Shown here: positions 8,168 to 17,952 of the stretch, piece after piece | Layout: each line of letters begins with the position of its first letter | Numbering within the stretch: the stretch's first letter is position 1 | Assembly: GCF_001905385.1 (NCBI RefSeq) | Contig: NZ_LIPF01000002.1 | Location: forward strand, 682,001 to 746,000 | DNA: 64,000 nt | From: Streptomyces sp. CB02414 | GTDB taxonomy: Bacteria; Actinomycetota; Actinomycetes; Streptomycetales; Streptomycetaceae | Reading direction: 5' to 3' | The notes under the pieces: model-generated | Seen by the model: only the letters and a program-made list of their open reading frames with translations | The model's database searches: none | Told to the model about the DNA's origin: nothing | Program-made: the position numbers and the translations under genes

Positions 8168-9004
8168 TTATGCGAGGGGGTCCGGAGCAGCGGCGACGCC
8201 CAGCTCCGCCAGCTTCGCCCGGCCCCCGTCGACCGCCGTCAGGACCAGCGGGCCCTGCTCCGTCAGGGCCACCGAGTGCTCCCAGTGGGAGGACCAGGTG
8301 CCGTCCGTAGTGATGACGGTCCAGTCGTCTTCGAGGACCTCGGTGCGCGGGGTGCCGAGGGAGATCATCGGCTCGATGGCCAGGCAGAAGCCGGGGACCA
8401 GCTTGGGGCCCTTGCCGCGCTTGCGGTCGACGTAGTTCAGCAGGTGCGGGTCCATGTGCATCTCGGTGCCGATGCCGTGGCCGCCGTAGTCCTCGATGAT
8501 CCCGTACTTGCCGCCGCCGGGCTTCGGCTGGCGGCGGATGTACGTCTCGATGGCCCGGGAGACGTCGACCAGGCGGTTGCCCTGCTTCATCGCCGCGATG
8601 CCCGCCCACATCGACTCCTCCGTCACCCTGGAGAGCTCGACCAGCTCCGGGGAGTGGCCGGAGCCGACGAAGGCCGTGTAGGCGGCGTCGCCGTGCCAGC
8701 CGTCGATGATCGCGCCGCAGTCGATGGAGATGACGTCGCCGTCCTTGAGGACCACGTCGTCGGACGGGATGCCGTGGACGACGACCTCGTTCACGGAGGT
8801 GCAGATGGTCGCGGGGAAACCGCCGTAGCCCAGGAAGTTCGGCTTGGCGCCGTGGTCCGCGAGGACCTTGCGGGCGACCTGGTCCAGGTCCTTGGTCGTG
8901 GCGCCGGGCACGGCGGCCTCGCGCGTGGCCGCGTGGATGGCGGCGACGACCAGCCCCGCCTCACGCATCTTGGCGATCTGCTCGGGGCTCTTGATCTGCA
9001 CCAT
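8168..9004 (-). CDS. map: methionine aminopeptidase type I
   Basis: A 278-residue enzyme that removes the initiator Met from nascent proteins. The metal ligands of the pita-bread fold are in place: the Asp of SIDCGAIIDGWHGDAA, the His of GHGIGTEMH, the Glu of CLAIEPMI, and the Glu of SHWEHSVALT. It lacks the N-terminal zinc and SH3-binding extension of longer forms. ATG 9004 begins MVQIKSPEQIAKMREAG, the usual family start. The longer frame to 9109 is not supported. It is separated from adk by a hairpin (9113-9147). Confidence 0.97.
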   Translation of the reverse strand: MVQIKSPEQIAKMREAGLVVAAIHAATREAAVPGATTKDLDQVARKVLADHGAKPNFLGYGGFPATICTSVNEVVVHGIPSDDVVLKDGDVISIDCGAIIDGWHGDAAYTAFVGSGHSPELVELSRVTEESMWAGIAAMKQGNRLVDVSRAIETYIRRQPKPGGGKYGIIEDYGGHGIGTEMHMDPHLLNYVDRKRGKGPKLVPGFCLAIEPMISLGTPRTEVLEDDWTVITTDGTWSSHWEHSVALTEQGPLVLTAVDGGRAKLAELGVAAAPDPLA

Positions 9005-9112
9005 GGGAACTGCGGCCTTTCTGGACCGGTGAGGGCGGGTACACGTCCCGGAGACGGGGTTCCCGGGGACGCTTCCAACGATACGGGGCGGGCGCCACCC
9101 ACCCCACACAGC

Positions 9113-9147
9113 GCAGCCGCGGCCCCCGGGTGAGGGACCGCGGCTGC
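9113..9147 (-). terminator. hairpin between adk and map
   Basis: GCAGCCGCGG at 9113-9122 pairs perfectly with CCGCGGCTGC at 9138-9147 around a 15-nt loop. It lies just after the adk stop and is probably a partial terminator separating secY-adk from map. Confidence 0.5.
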
Positions 9148-9163
9148 AGCCAGGCTGAGAAGA

Positions 9164-9817
9164 CTACTGGTCGCGCTTGAGCGCCTCCAGCGCGCGGCCC
9201 GTGACCTCGTCCACCGGTCCCGTCGCCGCGATGGTGACGACCAGGCCCTGCGCCTTGTAGTAGTCGATGATCGGCTCGGTCTGCGTGTGGTAGACCTCCA
9301 GCCGCTTGCGGACCGTCTCCTCGGAGTCGTCGTCCCGCTGGTACAGCTCGCCGCCGCAGACGTCGCAGACGCCTTCCTGCTTCGGCGGCGTGTACGTCAC
9401 GTGGAAGACGTGCGCCGAGTCGTTGCGGCAGACGCGCCGGCCGGCGATCCGCTTGACGACCTCGTCCTCGGGAGCCTCCAGGTCCAGCACCGCGTCGAGC
9501 TTCATGTCCTCGGTCTCGAGCAGCTCGTCCAGCGCCTCGGCCTGCGACACGTTGCGCGGGAAACCGTCCAGCAGGAAGCCGCCCTCGGCGTCGGGCTGCT
9601 CCATGCGGTCCTTCGCCATGGCGATGGTGACCTCGTCGGGTACGAGGTTGCCGGCGTCCATGTAGGACTTCGCGAGCTTGCCCAGCTCGGTCTGCCGACT
9701 GATGTTGGCGCGGAACAGGTCGCCCGTGGAGATGTGCGGGATGTGCAGCGTCTCGGCAAGGCGGGTGGCCTGCGTACCCTTCCCAGCACCCGGAGGCCCG
9801 ACGAGGACGATTCGCAT
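9164..9817 (-). CDS. adk: adenylate kinase
   Basis: A 217-residue enzyme that interconverts AMP plus ATP with two ADP. It has the P-loop GPPGAGKGTQ, the AMP-binding ISTGDLFR, and GFPRNVSQA. The LID region (RRVC..., then CDVCGGELYQRDDD) carries Cys residues, so it is the zinc-binding, Gram-positive form. Its start codon shares one base with the secY stop (TGATG), so translation is coupled. Confidence 0.97.
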   Translation of the reverse strand: MRIVLVGPPGAGKGTQATRLAETLHIPHISTGDLFRANISRQTELGKLAKSYMDAGNLVPDEVTIAMAKDRMEQPDAEGGFLLDGFPRNVSQAEALDELLETEDMKLDAVLDLEAPEDEVVKRIAGRRVCRNDSAHVFHVTYTPPKQEGVCDVCGGELYQRDDDSEETVRKRLEVYHTQTEPIIDYYKAQGLVVTIAATGPVDEVTGRALEALKRDQ

Positions 9818-11130
9818 CAGCGGAGGAACCCTTCGTAATTGCGCTGCTGGAGCTGGCTCTCGATCTGCTTCACCGTCTCGAGGCCGACACCCACGATGAT
9901 CAGGATGCTGGTCCCGCCGAACGGGAAGTTCTGGTTTGCCCCGAAACCGGCCAACGCCATTGTCGGTACGAGAGAGATCAGGCCCAGATACAGCGAACCC
10001 GGCCAGGTGATCCGGTTGAGTACGTAGCTCAGATACTCAGCGGTCGGTCGGCCAGCCCGGATGCCCGGGATGAACCCACCATACTTCTTCATGTTGTCCG
10101 CGACTTCCTCGGGGTTGAACGAGATGGCCACGTAGAAGAAGGCGAAGAAGACGATCAGGAGGAAGTACAGGACGATGTGCGGCGCGGCCTCGGGGTCGGC
10201 GAGGTTCTTCTGGATCCAGGTGGCCCAGCCCGCGGTCGAGCCGGAGAACTGGACGATCAACGCCGGGATGTAGAGCAGCGACGAGGCGAAGATGACGGGG
10301 ATGATGCCCGCCTGGTTCACCTTGAGCGGGATGTACGTCGACGTACCGCCGTAGGAACGGCGGCCGATCATGCGCTTCGCGTACTGCACCGGGATGCGGC
10401 GCTGGGCCTGCTCGACGAAGACCACCAGGCCGACCATGACGAAGCCGACCAGCATGACGATGCCGAACTCGATCCAGCCGCCCGCCAGGTCGCCCTCCTG
10501 CTTGATGGCCCACAGGGCGGAGGGGAAGGTCGCGGCGATCGAGATGAACATCAGGATCGACATGCCGTTGCCGATGCCGCGGTCGGTGATCAGCTCACCG
10601 AGCCACATGACGACGGCCGTACCGGCGGTCATGGTGACGACCATGACGACGGTGGTGAAGATGGCCTGGTCGGGAACGATCTGGCCGGCGACGGTGCAGC
10701 CGGAGAACAGGGCGCCGCTGCGGGCGGTGGCGACGAGGCCGGTGCCCTGGAGGATGGCGAGGGCGATGGTCAGGTAGCGGGTGTACTGCGTGATCTTCGC
10801 CGTACCCGCCTGGCCCTCCTTCTTCAGGGCTTCCAGACGCGGGATCACCACGGTCAGCAGCTGCAGAATGATGCTCGCCGTGATGTACGGCATGATGCCG
10901 AGCGCGAAGACCGTGATCTGCAGCAGGGCGCCACCGCTGAACATGTTGACCAGGCCGAAGAGACCCTGGTTGCCGGACGCCTGGTCCACGCACTCCTGGA
11001 CGTTCTTGTAGTCGACGCCTGGAATGGGGATGTGGGTACCGAGCCGGTACACCACGATGATGCCGAGCGTGAAGAGCAGCTTCTTGCGCAGGTCGGGCGT
11101 CTTGAACGCCCGGGCGAACGCGGTGAGCAC
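9817..11130 (-). CDS. secY: preprotein translocase subunit SecY
   Basis: A 437-residue pore subunit of the SecYEG translocon with ten predicted membrane helices. Family landmarks are the N-terminal KTPDLRKKLLFTLGI, GTHIPIPGVD, the plug region, and the cytoplasmic loop with NPEEVADNMKKYGGFIPGIRAG. The GTG at 11130 is preceded by AGGAGG. The 241-bp leader carries a hairpin and a possible promoter, so secY-adk probably has its own transcript in addition to any readthrough from rplO. Confidence 0.97.
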   Translation of the reverse strand: MLTAFARAFKTPDLRKKLLFTLGIIVVYRLGTHIPIPGVDYKNVQECVDQASGNQGLFGLVNMFSGGALLQITVFALGIMPYITASIILQLLTVVIPRLEALKKEGQAGTAKITQYTRYLTIALAILQGTGLVATARSGALFSGCTVAGQIVPDQAIFTTVVMVVTMTAGTAVVMWLGELITDRGIGNGMSILMFISIAATFPSALWAIKQEGDLAGGWIEFGIVMLVGFVMVGLVVFVEQAQRRIPVQYAKRMIGRRSYGGTSTYIPLKVNQAGIIPVIFASSLLYIPALIVQFSGSTAGWATWIQKNLADPEAAPHIVLYFLLIVFFAFFYVAISFNPEEVADNMKKYGGFIPGIRAGRPTAEYLSYVLNRITWPGSLYLGLISLVPTMALAGFGANQNFPFGGTSILIIVGVGLETVKQIESQLQQRNYEGFLR

Positions 11131-11206
11131 GGTGCCTCCTGCGACCCCCGCGCTACTGCGTCAAGGGTGACGGTCTTGAGGTTCGACTGACGACAAAGTA
11201 AGTAAC

Positions 11207-11212
11207 GGTCAA
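11207..11212 (-). promoter_or_regulatory. candidate secY -35 element (TTGACC)
   Basis: On the minus strand TTGACC lies about 75 bp upstream of the secY GTG. The -10 position 17-18 nt downstream is poor (near CAGTCG), so this is tentative. Confidence 0.25.
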
Positions 11213-11299
11213 CTGCCGCTCAGGGTGCCTCATGTGACGCACCCGTGAAAGAGGGCAGCGCAGGCCACCTTACCGGCGGGAGTACTTCCCTTGGAACGA

Positions 11300-11339
11300 C
11301 CAACCGGGGATACCCCTTTTGTGGGGCATCCCCGGTTGG
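11300..11339 (-). terminator. hairpin between rplO and secY
   Basis: Arms at 11300-11316 and 11323-11339 pair over 17 bp with a single mismatch around a 6-nt T-rich loop. It lies 33 bp after the rplO stop. It is probably an attenuator or terminator of the spc operon. Confidence 0.65.
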
Positions 11340-11371
11340 GATCGCTCATGTCATCGACACGCCTGAGTAGT

Positions 11372-11827
11372 TCAGACGAGCTCGGTGACGGTACCGCCGG
11401 CGGCGGTGATCTTCTCCTTGGCGGAGCCGGAGACGGCGTCGACCGTCACCTGCAGCGCCACGGAGATCTCGCCCTGGCCGAGGACCTTGACGAGGCTGTT
11501 CTTGCGAACGGCACCCTTGGCCACCAGGCCCTCGACGGTGACCTCGCCACCCTCGGGGTACAGCGCGGCCAGCTTGTCGAGGTTCACGACCTGGAACTCG
11601 GTCTTGAACGGGTTCTTGAAGCCCTTCAGCTTCGGAAGACGCATGTGGAGGGGCATCTGGCCACCCTCGAAGCGCTCCGGAACCTGGTAACGGGCCTTCG
11701 TACCCTTCGTACCACGACCGGCCGTCTTACCCTTCGACGCCTCACCACGACCGACACGGGTCTTGGCGGTCTTGGCGCCGGGGGCCGGACGGAGGTTGTG
11801 GATCTTGAGCGGGTTCTGCTCCGCCAT
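11372..11827 (-). CDS. rplO: 50S ribosomal protein L15
   Basis: A 151-residue L15. The glycine-rich N-terminal tail ([30 protein letters not shown]) threads into 23S rRNA, and the C-terminal globular part includes [26 protein letters not shown]. It sits 2 bp after rpmD. It is the last gene before the secY hairpin. Confidence 0.97.
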   Translation of the reverse strand: MAEQNPLKIHNLRPAPGAKTAKTRVGRGEASKGKTAGRGTKGTKARYQVPERFEGGQMPLHMRLPKLKGFKNPFKTEFQVVNLDKLAALYPEGGEVTVEGLVAKGAVRKNSLVKVLGQGEISVALQVTVDAVSGSAKEKITAAGGTVTELV

Positions 11828-11829
11828 GA

Positions 11830-12012
11830 TCAGTCGACCTCCTCGACCGTCACGAGGTGGCGGACGGTGTGCACCATGCCGCGGAACTCGGGGCGGTCCT
11901 CCTTGACGACCTGCGTGTTGATCCCCTTGAGACCAAGGGAACGCAGGGTGTCACGGTGGTTCTGCTTGCTGCCGATGTAGGACTTGACCTGCGTAATCTT
12001 GAGCTGCGCCAT
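11830..12012 (-). CDS. rpmD: 50S ribosomal protein L30
   Basis: A 60-residue L30: [18 protein letters not shown], then [11 protein letters not shown] and a short C-terminal strand. ATG 12012 lies 2 bp after the rpsE stop. The frame is open upstream inside rpsE but has no coding support there. Confidence 0.96.
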   Translation of the reverse strand: MAQLKITQVKSYIGSKQNHRDTLRSLGLKGINTQVVKEDRPEFRGMVHTVRHLVTVEEVD

Positions 12013-12014
12013 GA

Positions 12015-12620
12015 TTACGCACCCGCCCCGGCACGCGCACGGAGAAGAGCCGCGGGGGCGACGTCCTCGAGCGGCAGACCACGGCGGGCCGCGACCTCCT
12101 CGGGACGCTGCAGGCCCTTCAGGGCCTCCACGGTCGCGTGCACGATGTTGATCTGGTTGTCGGAGCCGAGCGACTTCGACAGGATGTCGTGGATGCCGGC
12201 GCACTCGAGCACGGCGCGCACCGGACCACCGGCGATAACACCGGTACCCGGGGACGCGGGCTTGAGCAGCACGACGCCGGCAGCCTTCTCACCCTGGATG
12301 GGGTGCGGGATGGTGCCCTGGATGCGGGGGACCTTGAAGAAGTGCTTCTTGGCCTCCTCAACGCCCTTGGCGATGGCGGCCGGCACCTCCTTGGCCTTGC
12401 CGTATCCGACACCCACGGTGCCGTCACCGTCGCCCACCACGACCAGCGCGGTGAAGCTGAAGCGACGACCACCCTTCACAACCTTGGCGACACGGTTGAT
12501 CGCGACGACGCGCTCAACGTAAGCGGTCTTCTCGGCGGCAGCTGCGCCGCCGTCACGGCCCTTCCGGTCCCGCCGCTCGCCGCCACCGGCACCGCCACCG
12601 CGGCGCTGGGGTCCAGCCAT
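12015..12620 (-). CDS. rpsE: 30S ribosomal protein S5
   Basis: A 201-residue S5, which takes part in decoding accuracy. The first 30 residues are a Gly/Arg-rich actinobacterial extension. The double-stranded RNA-binding domain follows ([21 protein letters not shown]), then the conserved [15 protein letters not shown] and [13 protein letters not shown] segments. It lies 41 bp after rplR. Confidence 0.97.
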   Translation of the reverse strand: MAGPQRRGGGAGGGERRDRKGRDGGAAAAEKTAYVERVVAINRVAKVVKGGRRFSFTALVVVGDGDGTVGVGYGKAKEVPAAIAKGVEEAKKHFFKVPRIQGTIPHPIQGEKAAGVVLLKPASPGTGVIAGGPVRAVLECAGIHDILSKSLGSDNQINIVHATVEALKGLQRPEEVAARRGLPLEDVAPAALLRARAGAGA

Positions 12621-12661
12621 TGGAATTACCTCTCTCTGTTTCCGCTAGCTACGGAACCGGC

Positions 12662-13045
12662 TCAGAACTTCAGACCGGCTTCGCGGGCGGCGTCCGCCAG
12701 AGCGGCGATGCGCCCGGCGTACTGGTTGCCACCGCGGTCGAACACGACGGCCTCGACACCCGCGGCCTTGGCGCGCTCGGCGACCAGGGCGCCGACCTGC
12801 TTGGCCTGCGCGGACTTGTCGGCCTCGCCGCCACGGATCGAGCTGTCCAGGGTGGACGCCGACGCAAGGGTGTGACCCTTGAGGTCGTCGATCACCTGGG
12901 CCACGATGTGGCGGTTCGAGCGAGTAACGACCAGACGGGGACGCTCCGCCGTACCCGAGAGATTCTTGCGAATCCGGATGTGACGGCGCTTGATCGCGGC
13001 GCGCTTGTAGGCGTCGCCCTTGAGGATCTTCTGCCCGTATGCCAT
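12662..13045 (-). CDS. rplR: 50S ribosomal protein L18
   Basis: A 127-residue L18 that binds 5S rRNA. It has the basic head [20 protein letters not shown], the [15 protein letters not shown] strand, and the C-terminal [24 protein letters not shown]. It is 3 bp from the rplF stop. Confidence 0.97.
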   Translation of the reverse strand: MAYGQKILKGDAYKRAAIKRRHIRIRKNLSGTAERPRLVVTRSNRHIVAQVIDDLKGHTLASASTLDSSIRGGEADKSAQAKQVGALVAERAKAAGVEAVVFDRGGNQYAGRIAALADAAREAGLKF

Positions 13046-13048
13046 GGC

Positions 13049-13588
13049 TTACTTACCCGCCTTTCCGACCTTGCGGCGGATGACTTCGCCCTCGTACTTG
13101 ACGCCCTTGGCCTTGTACGGGTCGGGCTTGCGCAGCTTGCGGATGTTGGCCGCAACCTCGCCGACCTTCTGCTTGTCGATGCCCTCGACCGAGAAGCGGG
13201 TCGGGGACTCCACCTTGAAGGTGATGCCCTCGGGGGCCTCGACGGTGATCGGGTGGCTGTAGCCCAGGGAGAACTCCAGGTTCGAACCCTTGGCGACAAC
13301 GCGGTAACCGACACCGCTGATCTCGAGCTTCTTCACGTAACCCTGGGTCACGCCGGTGATCATGTTCGCCACCAGCGTGCGGGACAGGCCGTGCAGGGCC
13401 TTGCTCTGACGCTCGTCGTTGGGGCGGGTGACGCTCAGCACGCCGTCCTCACCCTTGGCGATGTCGATCGGCGCCACGACGGTGTGGGTCAGCGTGCCCT
13501 TGGGGCCCTTGACCGCGACCGTACGGCCGTCGATGGTGACGTCCACGCCGGCGGGAACCGCGATGGGGAGCTTGCCGATGCGCGACAT
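13049..13588 (-). CDS. rplF: 50S ribosomal protein L6
   Basis: A 179-residue L6 near the factor-binding site. It starts [17 protein letters not shown] and ends with the L6 signature [19 protein letters not shown], which contacts the sarcin-ricin loop. It is 24 bp downstream of rpsH. Confidence 0.98.
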   Translation of the reverse strand: MSRIGKLPIAVPAGVDVTIDGRTVAVKGPKGTLTHTVVAPIDIAKGEDGVLSVTRPNDERQSKALHGLSRTLVANMITGVTQGYVKKLEISGVGYRVVAKGSNLEFSLGYSHPITVEAPEGITFKVESPTRFSVEGIDKQKVGEVAANIRKLRKPDPYKAKGVKYEGEVIRRKVGKAGK

Positions 13589-13612
13589 AGCTGTTTCCTC
13601 CGTTCCCTTCCG

Positions 13613-14011
13613 CTACCAGACGTAGGCGAGGACTTCCCCACCCACGCCCTTCTTGCCGGCCTGCTTGTCGGTGAGGAGCCCGTGCGACGTGGAGATGATC
13701 GCCACGCCGAGGCCGCCCAGCACCTTGGGCAGGTTGGTGGACTTCGCGTACACCCGGAGACCGGGCTTGGAGATCCGCTTGATGCCCGCGATGGAGCGCT
13801 CACGGTTCGGGCCGAACTTCAGCTCGAGGACGAGGTTCTTGCCAACCTCGGCGTCCTCGGTCTTCCAGCCCGTGATGAAGCCCTCCTGCTGGAGGATCTC
13901 CGCGATGTGAGACTTGATCTTGGACGCCGGCATCGTCACGGAGTCGTGGTACGCCGAGTTCGCGTTCCGCAGACGCGTAAGCATGTCTGCGATCGGATCA
14001 GTCATGGTCAT
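13613..14011 (-). CDS. rpsH: 30S ribosomal protein S8
   Basis: A 132-residue S8, a primary binder of 16S rRNA helix 21 and in E. coli the translational repressor of the spc operon. The sequence starts [18 protein letters not shown] and ends [17 protein letters not shown] 14011 gives the family length; ATG 14005 is an alternative, and the frame is open to 14056 without support. A structured 200-bp gap precedes it. Confidence 0.97.
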   Translation of the reverse strand: MTMTDPIADMLTRLRNANSAYHDSVTMPASKIKSHIAEILQQEGFITGWKTEDAEVGKNLVLELKFGPNRERSIAGIKRISKPGLRVYAKSTNLPKVLGGLGVAIISTSHGLLTDKQAGKKGVGGEVLAYVW

Positions 14012-14133
14012 GAATTGGCCTTCGGCCTCTCTCGCCGGGGTTTCCTGGTGCGCCATCCCTCTCCCCGATCCGAGACGGGACGGGTGCGGCGCGGTGGACC
14101 TACGGCGTAGTAAGTCGTACGGGCGCGGCAGAC

Positions 14134-14169
14134 GCCCAACCCCACAAGCCTAAGGCATGGGGGCTGGGC
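14134..14169 (-). promoter_or_regulatory. two-tier hairpin in the rpsN-rpsH gap
   Basis: GCCCAACCCC at 14134-14143 pairs with GGGGCTGGGC at 14160-14169 with one mismatch. An inner GCC/GGC pair flanks a TAA loop. It lies in the 211-bp space between rpsN and rpsH and could be an attenuator or a regulatory target. Nothing else was seen in that gap. Confidence 0.35.
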
Positions 14170-14222
14170 CTTCTGCCGACCCAGATGCTTACCGAGAGTC
14201 TGAATAACCCGGGATTACCGGA

Positions 14223-14408
14223 TTACCAGGAGCTCTTGGTCACGCCCGGCAGCTCGCCACGGTGAGCCATCTCACGAAGGCACACGCGGCACAGGCCGAA
14301 CTTGCGGTAGACGGAGTGCGGGCGGCCGCAGCGCTGGCAGCGGGTGTAGCCACGCACACCGAACTTGGGCTTGCGAGCAGCCTTAGCGATCAGAGCCTTC
14401 TTCGCCAT
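14223..14408 (-). CDS. rpsN: 30S ribosomal protein S14, zinc-binding type Z
   Basis: A 61-residue short S14. Two CxxC pairs ([10 protein letters not shown] and GLCRVC) form the zinc site, so this is the zinc-requiring form and not the long Cys-free paralog. ATG 14408 ([16 protein letters not shown]) is the standard start. It is 5 bp after rplE. The C-terminus [18 protein letters not shown] is conserved. Confidence 0.97.
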   Translation of the reverse strand: MAKKALIAKAARKPKFGVRGYTRCQRCGRPHSVYRKFGLCRVCLREMAHRGELPGVTKSSW

Positions 14409-14413
14409 CTCGC

Positions 14414-14971
14414 TCACGCCTCCTTGAACGGGAAGCCGAGGTGACGAAGGAGCGCGCGGCCCTCAGCGTCGTTGGTCGCCGTGGTGACCACGGTGATGTC
14501 CATACCCCGGACGCGGTCGATCTTGTCCTGGTCGATCTCGTGGAACATGACCTGCTCCGTGAGACCGAAGGTGTAGTTGCCACGGCCGTCGAACTGCTTG
14601 GGGGACAGGCCGCGGAAGTCGCGGATGCGCGGCAGCGCGAGCGACAGGGTGCGGTCCAGGAACTCCCACATGCGGTCGCCACGGAGCGTGACGTGGGCAC
14701 CGATCGGCTGACCCTCACGCAGCTTGAACTGCGCGATGGACTTGCGGGCCTTGGTGACGGCCGGCTTCTGACCGGTGATCGTGGTGAGGTCCTTGATGGC
14801 ACCCTCGATCAGCTTGGAGTCGCGGGCGGCGTCGCCCACACCCATGTTGACCACGATCTTGACGAGGCCCGGAACCTGCATGACGTTCTCGTACGAGAAC
14901 TCCTCACGCAGCTTGCCGGCGATCTCCTCGCGGTACTTCGTCTTCAGACGCGGAGTGGTGGTGGTCGTCAT
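14414..14971 (-). CDS. rplE: 50S ribosomal protein L5
   Basis: A 185-residue L5 that binds 5S rRNA in the central protuberance and contacts S13. Signature segments are [37 protein letters not shown] and [17 protein letters not shown]. Its ATG shares one base with the rplX stop (TGATG). Confidence 0.98.
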   Translation of the reverse strand: MTTTTTPRLKTKYREEIAGKLREEFSYENVMQVPGLVKIVVNMGVGDAARDSKLIEGAIKDLTTITGQKPAVTKARKSIAQFKLREGQPIGAHVTLRGDRMWEFLDRTLSLALPRIRDFRGLSPKQFDGRGNYTFGLTEQVMFHEIDQDKIDRVRGMDITVVTTATNDAEGRALLRHLGFPFKEA

Positions 14972-15294
14972 CAGATGTCCTCACCCGTCCGCTTGGCAAC
15001 GCGGATCTTGTTGCCTTCGTCGTCGAAGCGGTAACCGACGCGGGTCACGACCTTGTTGCCGTCCTTCTCCACGACCAGCTGGACGTTGGAGACGTGGATC
15101 GGGGCCTCGGTGGTCACGATGCCGCCGGCCTGCGAACCGCGAGCGGTCGGCCCGGCCTTGGTGTGCTTCTTGACCCGGTTGACACCCTCGACCAGGACGC
15201 GGTCCTCGCGGGGGAAGGCCGCGATGACCTTGCCCTGCTTGCCCTTGTCCTTACCGGTGATGACCTGGACCAGGTCGCCCTTCTTGATCTTCAT
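14971..15294 (-). CDS. rplX: 50S ribosomal protein L24
   Basis: A 107-residue L24, an assembly initiator with a KOW motif ([20 protein letters not shown]). ATG 15294 is chosen over a GTG at 15300 because MKIKKGD is the conserved start and GGAGG then lies about 10 nt upstream. It starts 2 bp after the rplN stop. Confidence 0.96.
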   Translation of the reverse strand: MKIKKGDLVQVITGKDKGKQGKVIAAFPREDRVLVEGVNRVKKHTKAGPTARGSQAGGIVTTEAPIHVSNVQLVVEKDGNKVVTRVGYRFDDEGNKIRVAKRTGEDI

Positions 15295-15296
15295 GC

Positions 15297-15665
15297 TCAC
15301 AGCACCTCCGGCGCGAGGGAGATGATCTTCATGAACTTCTTCTCGCGCAGCTCACGGCCGACGGGGCCGAAGATACGGGTGCCGCGGGGGTCGCCGTCGT
15401 TCTTCAGAATGACGGCGGCGTTCTCGTCGAAGCGGATGTACGAGCCATCCGGACGGCGACGCTCCTTGACGGTGCGAACGATGACCGCCTTGATGACGTC
15501 ACCCTTCTTCACGTTGCCACCGGGGATCGCGTCCTTGACGGTGGCGACGATGACGTCACCGATGCCCGCGTAGCGGCGACCGGAGCCACCGAGCACACGG
15601 ATGCAAAGAATTTCCTTCGCACCAGTGTTGTCGGCGACGCGCAGTCGCGACTCCTGCTGGATCAC
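15297..15665 (-). CDS. rplN: 50S ribosomal protein L14
   Basis: A 122-residue L14 at the subunit interface. It starts from GTG 15665 with AGGAGA upstream: (M)[17 protein letters not shown]. The L14 signature around [19 protein letters not shown] and the [16 protein letters not shown] end are present. It is the first gene after the rpsQ-rplN gap and so the start of the spc segment. Confidence 0.98.
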   Translation of the reverse strand: MIQQESRLRVADNTGAKEILCIRVLGGSGRRYAGIGDVIVATVKDAIPGGNVKKGDVIKAVIVRTVKERRRPDGSYIRFDENAAVILKNDGDPRGTRIFGPVGRELREKKFMKIISLAPEVL

Positions 15666-15693
15666 GTCTATCTCCTGTTTGTCTGCCGGTTCC

Positions 15694-15725
15694 CGGCAGG
15701 GGCCTCAGTACGAGGACCCCTGCCG
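15694..15725 (-). terminator. hairpin between rpsQ and rplN
   Basis: CGGCAGGGG-CCTC pairs with GAGG-A-CCCCTGCCG around a 5-nt loop, with a single-base bulge. It lies in the 131-bp space between S10 and spc segments. It is probably a boundary element with partial readthrough. Confidence 0.5.
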
Positions 15726-15796
15726 AGCCTGGCGGAACTGACCTGCGTGGGTTTGCCCCGCAGGAATACCTTGCTCAATGAATTCCCTTACGGGAA

Positions 15797-16084
15797 TTAC
15801 TTGGCCTTCTCGAGGATCTCGACGACGCGCCAGCGCTTCGTCGCGGACAGCGGCCGGGTCTCCATGAGGAGGACGCGGTCGCCGACACCGGCGGCGTTCT
15901 GCTCGTCGTGCGCCTTGAGCTTCTCCGTACGGCGGATGACCTTGCCGTACAGCGCGTGCTTGACGCGGTCCTCGACGGCGACGACGACGGTCTTGTCCAT
16001 CTTGTCGCTGACGACCAGACCCTCGCGGGTCTTGCGGAAGCCGCGGGCGGCCTTCGTCTCTTCAGTCACGTTGCTCTCGCTCAT
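15797..16084 (-). CDS. rpsQ: 30S ribosomal protein S17
   Basis: A 95-residue S17 that binds 16S rRNA helices 7 and 11. It is an OB fold with [24 protein letters not shown] and [18 protein letters not shown]. The start overlaps the rpmC stop by one base (TGATG). Confidence 0.97.
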   Translation of the reverse strand: MSESNVTEETKAARGFRKTREGLVVSDKMDKTVVVAVEDRVKHALYGKVIRRTEKLKAHDEQNAAGVGDRVLLMETRPLSATKRWRVVEILEKAK

Positions 16085-16308
16085 CAGGCGTTCTCCACCG
16101 TCTCGATGCCGAGCTCACGCTCACGCATGAGGGTGTAGATCCGGGCGATGTCCTTGCGGACCGCCTTGAGACGGCCGTGGTTCTCGAGCTGACCCGTGGC
16201 CGCCTGGAAGCGGAGGTTGAACAGCTCTTCCTTGGCCTCGCGGAGCTTCGCGAGAAGCTCCTCGTTGCCCAGCTCGCGCAGCTCGGACGCCTTGGTACCG
16301 GCCGACAT
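16084..16308 (-). CDS. rpmC: 50S ribosomal protein L29
   Basis: A 74-residue helical L29 near the polypeptide exit. The signature [33 protein letters not shown] is complete. ATG 16308 overlaps the rplP stop by one base. The in-frame GTG one codon upstream is less likely. Confidence 0.96.
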   Translation of the reverse strand: MSAGTKASELRELGNEELLAKLREAKEELFNLRFQAATGQLENHGRLKAVRKDIARIYTLMRERELGIETVENA

Positions 16309-16727
16309 CACGCTTCACCTGCCTCGCGCTTGACGATCCGGCACTTCATCGGCAGCTTGTGGGCCGCACGAGTCAGCGCCTCACGGGCGATCTTCTCGTT
16401 GGGGTAGGACAGCTCGAACATGACCCGACCCGGGTGCACGTTCGCGATCCACCACTCCGGAGAACCCTTACCGGAACCCATGCGGGTCTCGGCCGGCTTC
16501 TTCGTGAGGGGGCGGTCCGGGTAGATGTTGATCCAGACCTTGCCGCCACGCTTGATGTGGCGGGTCATCGCGATACGGGCCGCCTCGATCTGGCGGTTGG
16601 TCACGTACGCCGGCGTGAGGGCCTGGATGCCGTACTCGCCGAACGCAACCTGCGTACCGCCCTTGGCCAGACCACGGCGCTTCGGGTGGTGCTGCTTGCG
16701 GTGCTTGACCCTACGGGGGATCAGCAT
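16308..16727 (-). CDS. rplP: 50S ribosomal protein L16
   Basis: A 139-residue L16 that helps position A-site tRNA. It begins [19 protein letters not shown], followed by [26 protein letters not shown] and [13 protein letters not shown]. It is 5 bp after rpsC. Confidence 0.98.
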   Translation of the reverse strand: MLIPRRVKHRKQHHPKRRGLAKGGTQVAFGEYGIQALTPAYVTNRQIEAARIAMTRHIKRGGKVWINIYPDRPLTKKPAETRMGSGKGSPEWWIANVHPGRVMFELSYPNEKIAREALTRAAHKLPMKCRIVKREAGEA

Positions 16728-16732
16728 GACGG

Positions 16733-17563
16733 TCAGGCCTCCGTTCCGGTGCTCTCAGCCGGAGCGGCAGCGGCGGGCGCCTCGGCCTTGGGGGCCTCGG
16801 CGGCCGGAGCCGACTGCTGCTGCGGCTTGCGCCCGCGACGCTCGCCACCGCGGCCACCACGGGCCGGGCGGTCGTTGCCACCACGGGCCGGGCGGTTGCC
16901 CGCACGGGCGGCGGCGTTCTCGGCGCGGACCTCGGCGATGTTCTTGACGTCGCCCTTGTAGATCCAGACCTTCACACCGATGCGGCCGAAGGTCGTCTTG
17001 GCCTCGAAGAAGCCGTAGTCCACGTTCGCGCGGAGCGTGTGCAGGGGCACACGGCCCTCGCGGTAGAACTCCGAGCGGGACATCTCGGCGCCACCGAGGC
17101 GGCCACCGCACTGGATCTTGATGCCCTTGGCGCCGGCCTTCATCGCCGACTGCATGCTCTTGCGCATGGCACGGCGGAAGGAGACGCGGGAGGAGAGCTG
17201 CTCGGCAACGGCCTGGGCAACCAGCTGAGCGTCCGTCTCGGGGTTCTTGACCTCGAGGATGTTCAGCTGGACCTGCTTGCCGGTGAGCTTCTCGAGGTCA
17301 CCGCGGATGCGGTCGGCCTCGGCGCCGCGGCGGCCGATGACGATGCCCGGACGAGCGGTGTGGATGTCCACCCGCACGCGGTCACGGGTGCGCTCGATCT
17401 CGACCTTGGAGATGCCGGCGCGCTCCATGCCGGACGTCATCATCCGACGGATGGCGACGTCTTCCTTGACGTAGTCCTTGTACAGCTTGTCGGCGTACCA
17501 ACGCGACTTGAAGTCGGTCGTGACACCGAGCCGGAACCCGTGCGGGTTTACCTTCTGGCCCAT
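16733..17563 (-). CDS. rpsC: 30S ribosomal protein S3
   Basis: A 276-residue S3 at the mRNA entry. The KH domain ([15 protein letters not shown]) and the C-terminal S3 domain ([32 protein letters not shown]) are intact. A 60-residue tail carries two ARGG..RPARGG repeats and then an Ala/Glu-rich end, as in other streptomycetes. The start overlaps the rplV stop by one base. Confidence 0.98.
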   Translation of the reverse strand: MGQKVNPHGFRLGVTTDFKSRWYADKLYKDYVKEDVAIRRMMTSGMERAGISKVEIERTRDRVRVDIHTARPGIVIGRRGAEADRIRGDLEKLTGKQVQLNILEVKNPETDAQLVAQAVAEQLSSRVSFRRAMRKSMQSAMKAGAKGIKIQCGGRLGGAEMSRSEFYREGRVPLHTLRANVDYGFFEAKTTFGRIGVKVWIYKGDVKNIAEVRAENAAARAGNRPARGGNDRPARGGRGGERRGRKPQQQSAPAAEAPKAEAPAAAAPAESTGTEA

Positions 17564-17910
17564 TACCGGGTTCCTTCCTTGCTGCTGACGACCACGGTGA
17601 TGTGGCTGGTCCGCTTGCGGATCCGGTAGGCGCGGCCCTGGGCGCGCGGACGGAACCGCTTCAGGGTCGGGCCCTCGTCGACGTAGGCCTCGGAAATGAA
17701 GAGGCTGTCGGCGTCGGTGTGGTCGTAGTTGTGCGCGGCGTTGGCGATGGCGCTGTCCAGCACCTTGCCGACCGGCACGCTCGCGGCCTGCGGGGCGAAA
17801 CGCAGGACCGCCTGAGCCTCCGTGGCATCCATGCCACGGATGAGGTCCACCACGCGGCGGGCCTTCATGGGCGTGACGCGGATGTACCGCGCCTGGGCCC
17901 TGGCTTCCAT
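17563..17910 (-). CDS. rplV: 50S ribosomal protein L22
   Basis: A 115-residue L22 lining the exit tunnel. ATG 17910 ([26 protein letters not shown]) is chosen because GAAGGGA lies about 7 nt upstream. An upstream ATG at 17940 would add ten residues. The tunnel hairpin region [24 protein letters not shown] is conserved. Confidence 0.96.
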   Translation of the reverse strand: MEARAQARYIRVTPMKARRVVDLIRGMDATEAQAVLRFAPQAASVPVGKVLDSAIANAAHNYDHTDADSLFISEAYVDEGPTLKRFRPRAQGRAYRIRKRTSHITVVVSSKEGTR

Positions 17911-17952
17911 GGTTGTCCCTTCAGTGTTTGTCATGGTCATTCCACCCCGCTG

